Shown here piece by piece: positions 8,747-17,928 of a stretch of DNA of 64,000 nt. The stretch covers positions 4,526,001 to 4,590,000 of the forward strand of contig NZ_CP018082.1 of assembly GCF_001886715.1 (NCBI RefSeq), read 5' to 3'. A program made the position numbers and the translations under genes. The DNA is from Nocardia mangyaensis. Its GTDB lineage: Bacteria; Actinomycetota; Actinomycetes; Mycobacteriales; Mycobacteriaceae. Below the pieces are notes generated by a model. The model was not told where the DNA came from, did no database searches, and worked only from the letters and a program-made list of their open reading frames with translations. The first letter of the stretch is position 1; each line of letters starts with the position of its first letter.

Positions 8747-10609
8747 GTGGACCGACCCGACGGCGTGACGCGCACCATCGACCCGGGTGTGGTCGCCGGG
8801 ATGCTCGACGAGGTGTTCGCGGCCTGCCGCGACGACACCTCGGGCGCGCCCGCCGACTACATCCCCGAACTGGCCGCCGTGGCGCCCGACTCGTTCGGGC
8901 TGTGCCTGGCCACCGCCGACGGCCTGGTCTACGAGGTGGGCGACACCGAGATCGGGTTCACCATCCAATCCATCTCCAAGCCGTTCACCTACGCGCTCGC
9001 ACTGGCCGACCGCGGGCTCGACGGTGTGGCCGAGCACATCGATGTGGAGCCCTCGGGCGAACCGTTCAACGAGATCAGCCTCCAGCCGCAGACCCAGCGA
9101 CCGAGCAATCCGATGATCAACTCGGGCGCGATCACCGCGGCCTCGCTGATCGCCGGACGCGATACCAGCGAGAAATTCGAGCGGGTCCGGCGCTGCTACT
9201 CCCGCTTCGCCGGGCGCGAACTGCGCATGGACGAGTCGGTCTACGACTCCGAGGCGCGCACCGGATACCGCAACCGGGCCATCGGCTACATGCTGCGCTC
9301 GGTCGACATCATCGACGTCGACCCCGACGACGCCGTCGACCGGTACTTCCGGCAGTGTTCGATCGAGGTCACCTGCCACGACCTGGCCATGATGGCCGCG
9401 ACCCTGGCCGACAACGGGGTGAATCCGCGGACCAGGGAACGGGCGTTGTCGACCTCGCTGACCGAGCGCGTGCTCAGCGTGATGACCACCTGCGGCATGT
9501 ACAACGCGGCCGGTGACTGGGTGACCACGGTCGGCCTGCCCGCCAAGAGCGGGGTCGGCGGCGGGATCATCGCGGTGCTGCCCGGTCAGCTGGGGATCGC
9601 GGTGTATTCGCCGCGGCTGGACCCGCAGGGCAACAGTGTGCGCGGAGTGTCGGCGTGCCGGGAGCTGTCGCGGCGCCTGGAACTGCACTTCTGTCACGTC
9701 ACGCGCTCGGCGCGCACCGCCATCCGCGCCGAGTACACGGTGGCGCAGCTGCCCTCGCGGTTGCGCCGCTCCCCCGAGGACTCCGCCGTTCTGGCCGAGC
9801 ACGGCGAGCGCGCCCGCGTCTACGAACTGCACGGCGACCTGCTCTTCGCCGGCGCCGAACGCGCGGTGCGAGCGATCGAGGGCAACGGCACCGAGCTCGA
9901 CGCGTTGGTGATCGATCTGCGCCGGGTCGGTGAGGTGAGCACAGTGGCCCGCGACATGCTCGAGGGGCTGCAGGCCGAACTCGTGCGCGAGGGCACCCGG
10001 GTGGCGCTGGTCGATCCCGATGCCCGGCTCGGGCACGAGGTGTCGAGCCTGGATCCCCACGACCCACGCGGGCGGGTGTTCATCGACCGCGACACCGCCA
10101 CCGAATGGTGCGAGGACATCGTGCTCGACCGGCACCGGCCGGCGGACACGAGCACGCGCACCTCCATCACCCTCGACGAACATCCGCTGCTGGCCAGCCT
10201 CGGCACCGAGGAGCGCGACCTGCTGTGCGCCGACTTCCAGCAACGCACCCTAGCCCGCGGCGAGGTGATCGCCGACCGTGGCGACCCGCGCTCGGGGCTG
10301 TATCTGATCCTCGACGGCCGGGTCCGGATGACCTTTCCCGGCACCGACGGGCGGGTGCACCGGCTGGTCACCCTGTCAGCGGGCATGTCGTTCGGCGAGA
10401 TCCCGATGCTGATCGGGAAACCGTTCATGAACGCGATCATCGCCGACACTCGGGTACGGGTGGCGGTGATGAGCCCCGAGAGGTTCGACTCACTCGCCGA
10501 GAGCCATCCGCGACTGAAACTCGCGCTGCTGGAACGACTCGCGGCGGCGGCCTACGCCCAGATGGACGCCACCGTGCGGACCATCTCGGGCAACGCCGGG
10601 AACTACTGA
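8747..10609 (+). CDS. glsA: Glutaminase A fused to STAS and cyclic-nucleotide-binding domains
   Basis: A 620-residue three-domain protein. Residues about 1-310 are a serine-dependent glutaminase (glutamine to glutamate plus ammonia), with the Ser-x-x-Lys motif in QSISKPF (Ser75, Lys78) and the conserved NPMINSGAI and GLPAKSGVGGGI segments. Residues about 345-460 look like a STAS domain (VYELHGDLLFAGAERAVRAI ... LDALVIDLRRV). Residues about 480-600 form a cyclic-nucleotide-binding fold (RGDPRSGLYLILDGRVRM, SFGEIPMLIGKPF). The regulatory domains suggest control by a small molecule or partner protein (inference). GTG 8747 sits six bases after a TACAGT box. Confidence 0.93.
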   Translation: MDRPDGVTRTIDPGVVAGMLDEVFAACRDDTSGAPADYIPELAAVAPDSFGLCLATADGLVYEVGDTEIGFTIQSISKPFTYALALADRGLDGVAEHIDVEPSGEPFNEISLQPQTQRPSNPMINSGAITAASLIAGRDTSEKFERVRRCYSRFAGRELRMDESVYDSEARTGYRNRAIGYMLRSVDIIDVDPDDAVDRYFRQCSIEVTCHDLAMMAATLADNGVNPRTRERALSTSLTERVLSVMTTCGMYNAAGDWVTTVGLPAKSGVGGGIIAVLPGQLGIAVYSPRLDPQGNSVRGVSACRELSRRLELHFCHVTRSARTAIRAEYTVAQLPSRLRRSPEDSAVLAEHGERARVYELHGDLLFAGAERAVRAIEGNGTELDALVIDLRRVGEVSTVARDMLEGLQAELVREGTRVALVDPDARLGHEVSSLDPHDPRGRVFIDRDTATEWCEDIVLDRHRPADTSTRTSITLDEHPLLASLGTEERDLLCADFQQRTLARGEVIADRGDPRSGLYLILDGRVRMTFPGTDGRVHRLVTLSAGMSFGEIPMLIGKPFMNAIIADTRVRVAVMSPERFDSLAESHPRLKLALLERLAAAAYAQMDATVRTISGNAGNY

Positions 10610-10678
10610 GCCGGGAACTCGGCGGCGGGCGCGAGACGTTGGGCAGCACAGCATCCCTCGACCGACAGGAGCAGCGTG

Positions 10679-11344
10679 GTGAGCGAGAATTCCCGGCAGG
10701 CCAGCACCACGACATTCGGACGCGGCACGGTCCGGGCGGTCCCCGATCTGATCAGGGTGACGCTGTCGGTGGAGTCACGCGCCGCCACCGTCGCCGCGGC
10801 CTACGGGCGCGCCGGTGACCGGGTCAGCGCGGTCGTGGCCGCGTTGCGCGCGGCCGGGGTGAGCGATGCCGACCTGGCGACCAGCGGGCTGAGTGTGCGC
10901 ACCGAGACCGTCTACACCGACAACGGGCGCAGTGAGATCTCCGGCTATCTCGCCTCCACCGGACTCAGCGTGTCGCTGCGCGACGGCACCGGGACCGAGC
11001 CCGCCGATGCCGTGGCGGCGGCGGTGAACGCCGGCGGTGATGACGTGCGCCTCGGCGGGTTGACCCGGGCAATCGCCGATCCCGAGCCCCTGCTCGCCCA
11101 GGCACGTGATGCCGCGTTCGACGACGCGAAGGCCAAGGCCGAGCAGTACGCGACCCGTGCGGGTGTGCGGTTGGGCGCGGTCCTGCAGATCACCGAGGAC
11201 ACCGCGTCAGCGCCGCGCCCCTACGACATCAGCGGCGACATGGAAGCACCGATGCTGATGGCCCGCAGCAGTTCCAGCGTGCCGGTGGTGCCCGGGGAGA
11301 CCGAGGTCGGCGCAAGCGTGCGAGTCACCTGGGCGCTGGACTGA
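10679..11344 (+). CDS. SIMPL-domain (DUF541) protein
   Basis: About 221 residues of the SIMPL/DUF541 family, whose members are often periplasmic or surface proteins of unclear role. The N-terminal TTFGRGTVRAVPDLIRVTLSV strand-rich region and the C-terminal ARDAAFDDAKAKAEQYA helix followed by GVRLGAVLQITE are typical. Unlike many relatives it has no signal peptide, so it is probably cytosolic. Two adjacent GTG codons (10676 and 10679) could start it. AGGAG at 10667-10671 is seven bases before the second, which I prefer. Confidence 0.88.
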   Translation: MSENSRQASTTTFGRGTVRAVPDLIRVTLSVESRAATVAAAYGRAGDRVSAVVAALRAAGVSDADLATSGLSVRTETVYTDNGRSEISGYLASTGLSVSLRDGTGTEPADAVAAAVNAGGDDVRLGGLTRAIADPEPLLAQARDAAFDDAKAKAEQYATRAGVRLGAVLQITEDTASAPRPYDISGDMEAPMLMARSSSSVPVVPGETEVGASVRVTWALD

Positions 11345-11493
11345 GCACGCGGGACGCACCGTCGCACTGAACGTGTCCTGCCGACCGCGTTCCCGGTCCG
11401 ATGGGCCATCCCGCCGCAGGCGCGCCGCCCGTCGCGACCGTTGCGGGGCGCACCCGCGCACGGCGGAGCGGGCGATCGCCGATCGGTGCGTCG

Positions 11494-12867
11494 TCAACGA
11501 TCCAAGAGCGCTACGCATTCGACGTGGTGTGTCGCGGGGAACGCGTCGAAGGCGCGCAGGTCGGCCAGGTGGTAGCCCGCGTCGAGGTAGAGGCCGAGGT
11601 CGCGGGCGAAGGCGGCCGGGTCGCAGCCGATGTGGACGATGCGCCGGGGGTCGGCGTCGGTGACGGCGGCGACGACCTCCTTGCCGGCGCCCACGCGGGG
11701 CGGGTCGAGGACCACGACATCGGGTCTGCTGTCGGTGGCGTGGGTGCGGGCCCAGCGCTCGACGCGGTCGGCGCGCAACTCCAGCCAGGGCAGGTCGGCC
11801 AGGGCGGCGGTGCCGTCGGCCACGGCCGAACGCGCCGACTCCACGGCCGCGACCGCGCCGGTCTGGCCGGTCTGCTCGGCCAGGCGCGCGGCGAAGACGC
11901 CGACTCCGCTGTAGAGGTCCCAGCCGGAGCCGCCGGGGACGAGCCCGGACCACTCGGCGATCAGGTCCGAATAGCATTGCGCGGCACCGCGATGCGCCTG
12001 CCAGAAGCCGGTCGCCGCGAGTTCCCAGCGGCGACCCGCCACATACTCCACGGCGCGACCGGATCCGGCCATCACCCACTCCTCGCGCGGCGCGTTGGTG
12101 GCCGACTTGCGGGCGGCGGCCCGGTCGCGCACGGCGCCGCGCTCGTCAGCGACGGGCTGGCCGGACTCGCGGCGGCGGGCCGGGCGCTGACCGCGTCCGC
12201 GGGTCGCGCCGCGCGGGGTCGAGGGACGGCCACCGGGCCGATCGGTCTCCCCGGTCGCGGCCAGTTCGACGATGTGGCGCACGCCGTCGCCGTCCACCGC
12301 GACGACCAGATCGGCGCCGGGGGTCCAGATCCGATCGGCGACACCGTCGAGGGCGCCCGCGACCGGCTGCGGACAACGCAGGTCCGGGATCACCGCGGTA
12401 CTGCGGTAGCGGTGCACACCCGCCCGACCGGCCGGGTCGACCACCAGCCGCACCCGCGTCCGCCAGCCGCCGGTGTCCGTACCGCCATCGCCAGAGATCG
12501 GCTCGACCTCGATCGCACGCTCCACCTTGGCCAGCCTGCGCAGCTGCTCGGCCACCACGGTGGCCTTGAGCGCGCGCTGCGCGGCGGGCGTGGCGAAGGA
12601 GAAATCGCAGCAGCCCGCACCACCCGGACCCGACACCGGGCAGGTCGCCGGTATCCGGTCCGGGGACGCCTCGATGATCTCGACGGCATCGGCCCGGCAG
12701 AACGAGCCGCCCCGATCCTCGGTGACCCTGGCACGCACCAACTCGTCGGGGAGACCGTGCCGCACGAACACGACCCTGCCCTCGTGGCGGCCCACACAGA
12801 AGCCGCCGTGTCCGGGCGGCCCGAGCCGCACCTGGAATTCCTGTCCGCGCCAATCACTCACGGCCAC
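11494..12867 (-). CDS. TrmA/RumA-type RNA 5-methyluridine methyltransferase
   Basis: A 457-residue class I methyltransferase for uracil C5 in tRNA or rRNA; the exact target nucleotide is not decided by sequence. The N-terminal about 60 residues look like a TRAM RNA-binding domain (GHGGFCVGRHEGRVVFVRHGLP). A cysteine cluster at about 77-88 (CPVSGPGGAGCCDF) may bind an iron-sulfur cluster. The C-terminal Rossmann domain has VVLDPPRVGAG, then the catalytic-loop GCDPAAFARDL with the expected nucleophilic Cys, and ends in THHVECVALL. The start is GTG 12867, after a GAGGGAAG ribosome site. The neighbouring minus-strand permease gene ends 22 bases further left than this start... it lies immediately upstream in transcription. 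Confidence 0.88.
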   Translation of the reverse strand: MAVSDWRGQEFQVRLGPPGHGGFCVGRHEGRVVFVRHGLPDELVRARVTEDRGGSFCRADAVEIIEASPDRIPATCPVSGPGGAGCCDFSFATPAAQRALKATVVAEQLRRLAKVERAIEVEPISGDGGTDTGGWRTRVRLVVDPAGRAGVHRYRSTAVIPDLRCPQPVAGALDGVADRIWTPGADLVVAVDGDGVRHIVELAATGETDRPGGRPSTPRGATRGRGQRPARRRESGQPVADERGAVRDRAAARKSATNAPREEWVMAGSGRAVEYVAGRRWELAATGFWQAHRGAAQCYSDLIAEWSGLVPGGSGWDLYSGVGVFAARLAEQTGQTGAVAAVESARSAVADGTAALADLPWLELRADRVERWARTHATDSRPDVVVLDPPRVGAGKEVVAAVTDADPRRIVHIGCDPAAFARDLGLYLDAGYHLADLRAFDAFPATHHVECVALLDR

Positions 12868-12888
12868 ACCCGCTTCCCTCGTTGCCGT

Positions 12889-14886
12889 TCATTCCCGACG
12901 ATCCGGCCGCTCGAAGCCACGCCGTACCGATCCCGGCGCGTTCACCTCGGCGGACTGCTTGGCCCGCGTCGAGGAACTCAGCTGCCAGGGCACACTCGTC
13001 ACCATCACACCCGGTTCGAACAACAGCCTGCCCTTCAGCCGCAGCGCGGACTGGTTGTGCAGCACCTGCTCCCACCAGTGCCCGACCACGTACTCGGGAA
13101 TGAACACGGTGACCACATCGCGCGGGGCGTCCTTGCGCACCCGCTTGACGTACTCGAGCACCGGCTTGGTGATCTCGCGGTACGGCGATTCGATCACCTT
13201 CAACGGTACGTTGATCTCGCTGTTCTCCCACTCGTGCACCAGCCTGCGGGTATCGGCGTCATCGACGTTGACGGTGATCGCCTCGAGTGTGTCGGGCCGG
13301 GTGGCGCGCGCGTAGGCCAGTGCCCGCCGAGTGGGCAGGTGCAGTTTGGAGACCAGCACGATGGAGTGGGTGCGACTGGGCAGCACCCCGTCCCAGTCGG
13401 ACTCGTCGAGCTCGCGCGAGACCGAGTCGTAGTGCTTGCGAATCAGTTTCATCACCACGAAGATCGCCACCATCGTGAGGATCGCGATGTAGGCGCCCGC
13501 GAAGAACTTGGTGCCGACCACGATCACCAGCACGATGCCGGTCGCGGACAGGCCGATCGCGTTGATCATCCGGGAGCGCTGCATCCGCGAGCGCTGCCGG
13601 GGATCGGTCTCGGTGCGCAGCAGCCGCGTCCAGTGCCGCAGCATGCCGGTCTGACTCAGCACGAACGAGACGAACACTCCGACGATGTAGAGCTGGATGA
13701 GCTTGCTCACCTCGGCGCCGAAGATCATCACGAAGGCGATCGCCGCGCCGGACAGGAACAGGATGCCGTTGGAGAAGGCCAGCCGGTCGCCGCGGGTGTG
13801 CAGCTGGCGGGGCAGGTAGCGGTCCTGGGCCAGGATCGAACCGAGCACCGGGAACCCGTTGAACGCGGTGTTGGCGGCCATCATCAGGATCAGCGCGGTG
13901 GCGATCGTGATCGCGAAGAAGCCGAGTGGGAAGCCTGCGAACACCGTCTCGGCGAGCTGGGCGATCAGGGTCTTCTGCTGGTAGTCGGTCGGCGCGCCGA
14001 CCAGGTTCGCCGGGTCGTTGGCGTAGACGATGCCCACCTTCTGCGCCAGCACGATGATGCCCATCATCAGCACGATCGAGATGGCACCGAGCAGCAGCAG
14101 CGAGGTCGCGGCGTTGCGGGCCTTGGGTTTACGGAAGGCGGGCACGCTGTTGCTGATGGTCTCCACGCCCGTCAGTGCCACGCAGCCGGAGGAGAAGGCC
14201 CGCGCGATCAGGAACGCGAAGGCCAGCCCGTAGAGGTGCTCGTCCTCGACATCCAGGCCGAACCCGGCCGATTCGGCCCGCACGTCCTCACCGAGCACGA
14301 ACGCCCGGAACAGCCCCCAGCCCAGCATCGCCACCATGCCGACGAGGAACGCGTAGGTCGGAATCGCGAAGGTGGTACCGGACTCGCGCACGCCACGCAG
14401 GTTGATCGCGGTGAGCACCACGATCGCCACCACCGCGAACAGCACCTTGTGGGTGGCCACGAACGGGATCGCCGACCCGATGTTGGCCGCCGCCGCCGAG
14501 ATCGAGACCGCCACGGTCAGCACGTAGTCGACCAGTAGCGCGCTGCCGACCGTCAACCCCGCGTTGGGGCCCAGATTCTTGTTCGCGACCTCGTAGTCGC
14601 CGCCCCCGGACGGGTAGGCGCGCACGTTCTGCCGGTAGCTCGCGACGACCACCGCCATGACCAGCGCGACGGCCACCCCGACCCACGGCGCGTACAGATA
14701 CGCCGAGATCCCCGCCGCCGCCAGCACGAGGAAGATCTCCTCCGGCGCGTACGCGACCGACGACATCGCGTCGGAGGCGAAGACCGGAAGAGCGATACGC
14801 TTGGGCAACAACGTGCGGCCGAGCGAATCGCTACGGAACGGCCTGCCCAGCAGCAAACGCTTGGCTGCCGTCGTCAACTTGGACAC
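12889..14886 (-). CDS. APC superfamily amino acid permease
   Basis: An integral membrane transporter of 665 residues. After the soluble N-terminus VSKLTTAAKRLLLGRPFRSD and the APC signature LPVFASDAMSSVAYAPEEIF, about twelve hydrophobic segments follow up to residue 480. A cytoplasmic C-terminal domain (about 500-665) resembles that of related actinobacterial permeases. I start it at GTG 14886 rather than at upstream in-frame codons because the family begins at this motif and a TATGCT box ends seven bases before it. It is divergent from the K+ uptake regulatory genes. Substrate unknown. Confidence 0.9.
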   Translation of the reverse strand: MSKLTTAAKRLLLGRPFRSDSLGRTLLPKRIALPVFASDAMSSVAYAPEEIFLVLAAAGISAYLYAPWVGVAVALVMAVVVASYRQNVRAYPSGGGDYEVANKNLGPNAGLTVGSALLVDYVLTVAVSISAAAANIGSAIPFVATHKVLFAVVAIVVLTAINLRGVRESGTTFAIPTYAFLVGMVAMLGWGLFRAFVLGEDVRAESAGFGLDVEDEHLYGLAFAFLIARAFSSGCVALTGVETISNSVPAFRKPKARNAATSLLLLGAISIVLMMGIIVLAQKVGIVYANDPANLVGAPTDYQQKTLIAQLAETVFAGFPLGFFAITIATALILMMAANTAFNGFPVLGSILAQDRYLPRQLHTRGDRLAFSNGILFLSGAAIAFVMIFGAEVSKLIQLYIVGVFVSFVLSQTGMLRHWTRLLRTETDPRQRSRMQRSRMINAIGLSATGIVLVIVVGTKFFAGAYIAILTMVAIFVVMKLIRKHYDSVSRELDESDWDGVLPSRTHSIVLVSKLHLPTRRALAYARATRPDTLEAITVNVDDADTRRLVHEWENSEINVPLKVIESPYREITKPVLEYVKRVRKDAPRDVVTVFIPEYVVGHWWEQVLHNQSALRLKGRLLFEPGVMVTSVPWQLSSSTRAKQSAEVNAPGSVRRGFERPDRRE

Positions 14887-14893
14887 CGGGCCG

Positions 14894-14899
14894 AGCATA
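14894..14899 (-). promoter_or_regulatory. -10 box (TATGCT) for leaderless permease gene
   Basis: TATGCT on the minus strand is followed by seven bases and GTG 14886. It decides the start of the permease gene against the in-frame ATG at 14898, which overlaps the box. Confidence 0.45.
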
Positions 14900-15058
14900 G
14901 AGCAGTTCACGGGTACCTTCGCGCGCGCACATCCCGATGCCGACGCCGGTGTGGCGATTGTTTGCCCGGGGTCGACACGGGGAAAATGGGCGAGGAGAGC
15001 GGGTGGCGAGTACGGTCCAAGCCGGACCCCACGGGCAGTCCAGGAACGAGGGTGCACG

Positions 15059-15724
15059 GTGTACGTAGTGATCTTGGGGTGTGGCCGCGTCGGCTCCTCG
15101 CTGGCGCGGGCCCTGACCCGGGTCGGTCACGAGGTCACGGTGATCGACCGGGACCCCAGTGCGTTCCGTCGGCTGGGTGAGGGGTTCACCGGTGAGCAGG
15201 TGATCGGCGTCGGCTTCGACCGGGATGTGCTGACCCGTGCGGGAATCGAACGCGCCGACGCCTTCGCGGCGGTGTCCTCCGGCGACAACTCCAACATCAT
15301 CTCGGCCCGGGTGGCCAGGGAGATGTTCGGCGTCGAACGGGTGGTCGCCCGAATCTACGACGCCAAGCGCGCCGAAGTCTACGAGCGGCTCGGCATCCCC
15401 ACGATCGCGACCGTGCCGTGGACCACCGACCGTTTCCTGCGCAGCCTCATCGGCGACAACTCGACCACCACCTGGCGCGACCCGACCGGCGCGGTGGCAA
15501 TCACCCAGCTCACCCTGCACGAGGAGTGGTTCGGGCGAACGGTGCGCGATCTGGAACGTGACCTCGGTGTGCGGGTGGCCTTCGTCCTGCGGTTCGGCCG
15601 CGGCGTGCTGCCCGAGTCCAAGACCATCGTCCAGGCCGAGGACGTCGTGTACGTCGCGGCCACGTCCGGCAGTGTCGGCGAGGTCGTCGCCCTGGCCGCC
15701 AAGCCCCCCGTGAGCGAGGACTGA
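15059..15724 (+). CDS. trkA: TrkA-family K+ uptake regulatory protein, first of pair (CeoB type)
   Basis: A 221-residue cytosolic regulator of potassium transport. The N-terminal Rossmann fold starts with VYVVILGCGRVGSSLARAL and continues to VTVIDRDPSAF, the NAD(H)-binding TrkA-N domain. A TrkA-C domain fills about 140-221 (VAITQLTLHEEWFGRTVRDLE). The start is GTG 15059, preceded by an AGGAACGAGG region. The second TrkA gene follows after five bases, so the two form an operon and probably a heteromer that binds a Trk/Ktr-type channel not encoded here. Confidence 0.92.
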   Translation: MYVVILGCGRVGSSLARALTRVGHEVTVIDRDPSAFRRLGEGFTGEQVIGVGFDRDVLTRAGIERADAFAAVSSGDNSNIISARVAREMFGVERVVARIYDAKRAEVYERLGIPTIATVPWTTDRFLRSLIGDNSTTTWRDPTGAVAITQLTLHEEWFGRTVRDLERDLGVRVAFVLRFGRGVLPESKTIVQAEDVVYVAATSGSVGEVVALAAKPPVSED

Positions 15725-15729
15725 GCACT

Positions 15730-16401
15730 ATGAAGGTGGCCATCGCCGGGGCGGGCGCGGTCGGACGCTCCATCGCCAGGGAACTGTTGCGGGCCGGGCA
15801 TCGGGTGATGCTGCTCGAGCGTCAGCTCGACCACATCGACACCGCCGCCATCCCCGACGCGGTCTGGGTGCACGCCGACGCCTGCGAGCTGTCGCTGCTG
15901 GAGAACGCGGAGCTCGAGACCTACGAGGTGGTCATCGCGGCCACCGGTGACGACAAGGCCAACCTGGTGCACAGCCTGCTCGCCAAGACCGAGTTCGGCG
16001 TGCGCCGGGTGGTCGCCCGGGTCAACGATCCGCGCAACGAATGGCTCTTCGACGAGTCGTGGGGCGTCGATGTCGCGGTGTCGACGCCGCGACTGCTGGC
16101 CTCGCTCGTCGAGGAAGCCGTATCGGTGGGCGATCTGGTCCGGCTGATGACGCTGCGACAGGGCCAGGCCAATCTGGTCGAGATCACCCTGCCCGCCGAC
16201 ACCCAGCTGGCCGGCAAGCCGGTGCGCAGCCTGGCGATGCCACGCGACACCGCGCTGGTGACGATCCTGCGCGGCGGCCGGGTGATCGTGCCGCAGCCCG
16301 ACGACCCGTTCGAGGGCGACGACGAGCTGCTGTTCGTCACCTCGGTGGAGGCCGAAGAGGATCTGCGCCTGTCCCTGGCCACCCACGGCATTCGTCCGTA
16401 A
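15730..16401 (+). CDS. trkA: TrkA-family K+ uptake regulatory protein, second of pair (CeoC type)
   Basis: A 223-residue partner of the preceding protein with the same build: TrkA-N Rossmann domain (MKVAIAGAGAVGRSIARELL, then VMLLERQ) and TrkA-C domain from about residue 140 (ANLVEITLPADTQLAGKPVRSL). It starts five bases after the stop of the first gene. It ends convergent with the ECF sigma factor gene 39 bases later. Confidence 0.93.
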   Translation: MKVAIAGAGAVGRSIARELLRAGHRVMLLERQLDHIDTAAIPDAVWVHADACELSLLENAELETYEVVIAATGDDKANLVHSLLAKTEFGVRRVVARVNDPRNEWLFDESWGVDVAVSTPRLLASLVEEAVSVGDLVRLMTLRQGQANLVEITLPADTQLAGKPVRSLAMPRDTALVTILRGGRVIVPQPDDPFEGDDELLFVTSVEAEEDLRLSLATHGIRP

Positions 16402-16440
16402 CACCCCGATACGTCGATGCCTCGGCGATAGCCCGTCGAC

Positions 16441-17064
16441 TCACGCGACCTTCAGCTGCGCGCGCAGCTTGTTGAGCGCGCGGTGCTGCATGACCCGCAC
16501 GACGCCGGGACTGGTCCCGATGGCCTCGGCGGTCTGGGCCGCGCTCCAGCCGAGCACGATCCGCATGACCAGCACCTCGCGGTGATTGGGGGCCAGCACC
16601 TGCATGAGTTCGAGGGTGGCGGCGCGGCGCTCGAAGGCCAGCGCCCAGTCCTCCGGGCCGGCCGCGACGCTGGCGGTGTCGGGCATCTCGGCCATCGGGT
16701 AGGCGATGTGCTTGCCGCGGCGGAACGCGTCGGAGACCTTGTTGGCGGCGATGCCGTAGACGAAGGCGAGGAAGGACTTGCCCTGATCCCGGTAGCGCGG
16801 GATGGCCGTGACCGTGGCCATCAGCACTTCCTGGGTGACGTCGTCGGCGGTGACGGTCAGATGGCCGGTGGCGCCCATCCTGGCCGAACAGTAGCGCCGG
16901 ACCAGCGGGTGCACCAGCCGCACGATCTCGCTGACGGCGTCGCGGTCGCCGGCGGCGGCGGGCCCGATCAGCGCGTCGAGTTCGGCGGCGATGCGCTTGC
17001 TCTCCGACAGGACGGGCGCCGTCGCGGATTTCGGTGCGCTTCGACGATGCTCGGTTGCCATCAT
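16441..17064 (-). CDS. ECF RNA polymerase sigma factor (SigD-like)
   Basis: A 207-residue ECF sigma factor. Region 2 contains DDVTQEVLMATVTAIPRYRDQGKSFLAFVYGIAANKVSDAFRR (the core-binding and -10-recognition part, about 75-120). Region 4 ends with APNHREVLVMRIVLGWSAAQTAEAIGTSPGVVRVMQHRALNKL. It resembles mycobacterial SigD by memory. I use ATG 17064, nine bases after AGGA; the next codon is also ATG, and an upstream in-frame start at 17088 is less well placed. No anti-sigma gene is adjacent. It interrupts the ceoB-ceoC-DUF3159 order known from mycobacteria. Confidence 0.9.
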   Translation of the reverse strand: MMATEHRRSAPKSATAPVLSESKRIAAELDALIGPAAAGDRDAVSEIVRLVHPLVRRYCSARMGATGHLTVTADDVTQEVLMATVTAIPRYRDQGKSFLAFVYGIAANKVSDAFRRGKHIAYPMAEMPDTASVAAGPEDWALAFERRAATLELMQVLAPNHREVLVMRIVLGWSAAQTAEAIGTSPGVVRVMQHRALNKLRAQLKVA

Positions 17065-17172
17065 GGTCGCCGGTCCTTTCACGATCACTGCGTTGCGTAT
17101 GCATTGATCGTGCGACGAACGGGCGGACGCTGATAGGTACCCCAGGGTGGGTACTTGCCCACCTCCGGGCGG

Positions 17173-17925
17173 TCAGGCGCGGGTGGATTCCGTTCCGGCG
17201 GCGGCCTTGTCGGCGACGGACTTGTCAGCGGGCAGGTGGCCGGCACGGCGCACCGCCCATACGGTCACCACCAGTGCGACAGCGGTCAGCGGCCACCCCA
17301 TGGCGATGCGGGCCACCGCGAGCCAGGTGGTGTGGTCGGTGTCGTAGAGCTGCGACTGCACCAGGTAGCGGGCGCCGAAGACCACCACCCACACGGCAGT
17401 GGCCAGCGAGTAGAGCTTGCGGATGCGTGGATCGGTGCGCCACGCGGTGCCGTGCCCGTTGAGCGCGCCCCAGATCACGCCGACCAGCGGCCAGCGGAGA
17501 AGGATCGACACCGCGAACACCCCCGCGTAGACCAGGCTGGTGTAGATGCCGAACAGGAAGAATCCCTTGGCCTCACCCACCCGGTAGGCGATGAACGCGC
17601 ACAGGCCGACTCCGAAGAACCCGGAGATCGCCGGCTGCACCGGGTCGTGGCGGTACAGCCGCCACACCAGCACACCCGCCGCGACGCCCAGGGCCGCCCA
17701 GATGGCGGCGGTGAGCCCGGCGACGGTGTTCACCGGCACGAAGACCAGTACCGGCAGGGTGGAATAGATCAGGCCGCTGAGGCCGCCCATCTGCTCGAGC
17801 AGGGTCTGGGACCGCTCGAGCTCGGCGTCGACCTCGGGGTCGACCGGATCATCGGGCCTCGCCACCGGCAGGGCCACGGTGGGTTCGGGGTCCGCGGCAG
17901 TGCGGTACTCGTCGCTGGAGGGCAT
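17173..17925 (-). CDS. DUF3159 membrane protein
   Basis: A 250-residue membrane protein of an actinobacterial family of unknown function (Rv2693c-like, from memory). After a charged N-terminus of about 45 residues, about six hydrophobic segments follow (for example LIYSTLPVLVFVPVNTVAGL and ISGFFGVGLCAFIAYRVG). The C-terminus is charged and cytosolic. Its ATG lies three bases after the stop of the OB-fold gene, so the two are almost certainly cotranscribed. Confidence 0.88.
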   Translation of the reverse strand: MPSSDEYRTAADPEPTVALPVARPDDPVDPEVDAELERSQTLLEQMGGLSGLIYSTLPVLVFVPVNTVAGLTAAIWAALGVAAGVLVWRLYRHDPVQPAISGFFGVGLCAFIAYRVGEAKGFFLFGIYTSLVYAGVFAVSILLRWPLVGVIWGALNGHGTAWRTDPRIRKLYSLATAVWVVVFGARYLVQSQLYDTDHTTWLAVARIAMGWPLTAVALVVTVWAVRRAGHLPADKSVADKAAAGTESTRA

Positions 17926-17928
17926 ACG

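Noticed and set aside
8690..10243. Leftward open frame antisense to the glutaminase gene
   Set aside because: Shadow of a recognised gene without a start context or domain.
11401..14538. Rightward open frame of over 1000 codons across the TrmA-type and permease genes
   Set aside because: Antisense of two clear genes, with low-complexity His/Asp/Gly-rich translation.
14887..15057. Longer N-terminus of the permease
   Set aside because: The added residues are non-conserved, and the TATGCT box overlaps the alternative ATG at 14898.
17138..17144. GTACCCC copy upstream of the ECF sigma gene
   Set aside because: A single heptamer without a partner outside the element; expected by chance in GC-rich DNA.
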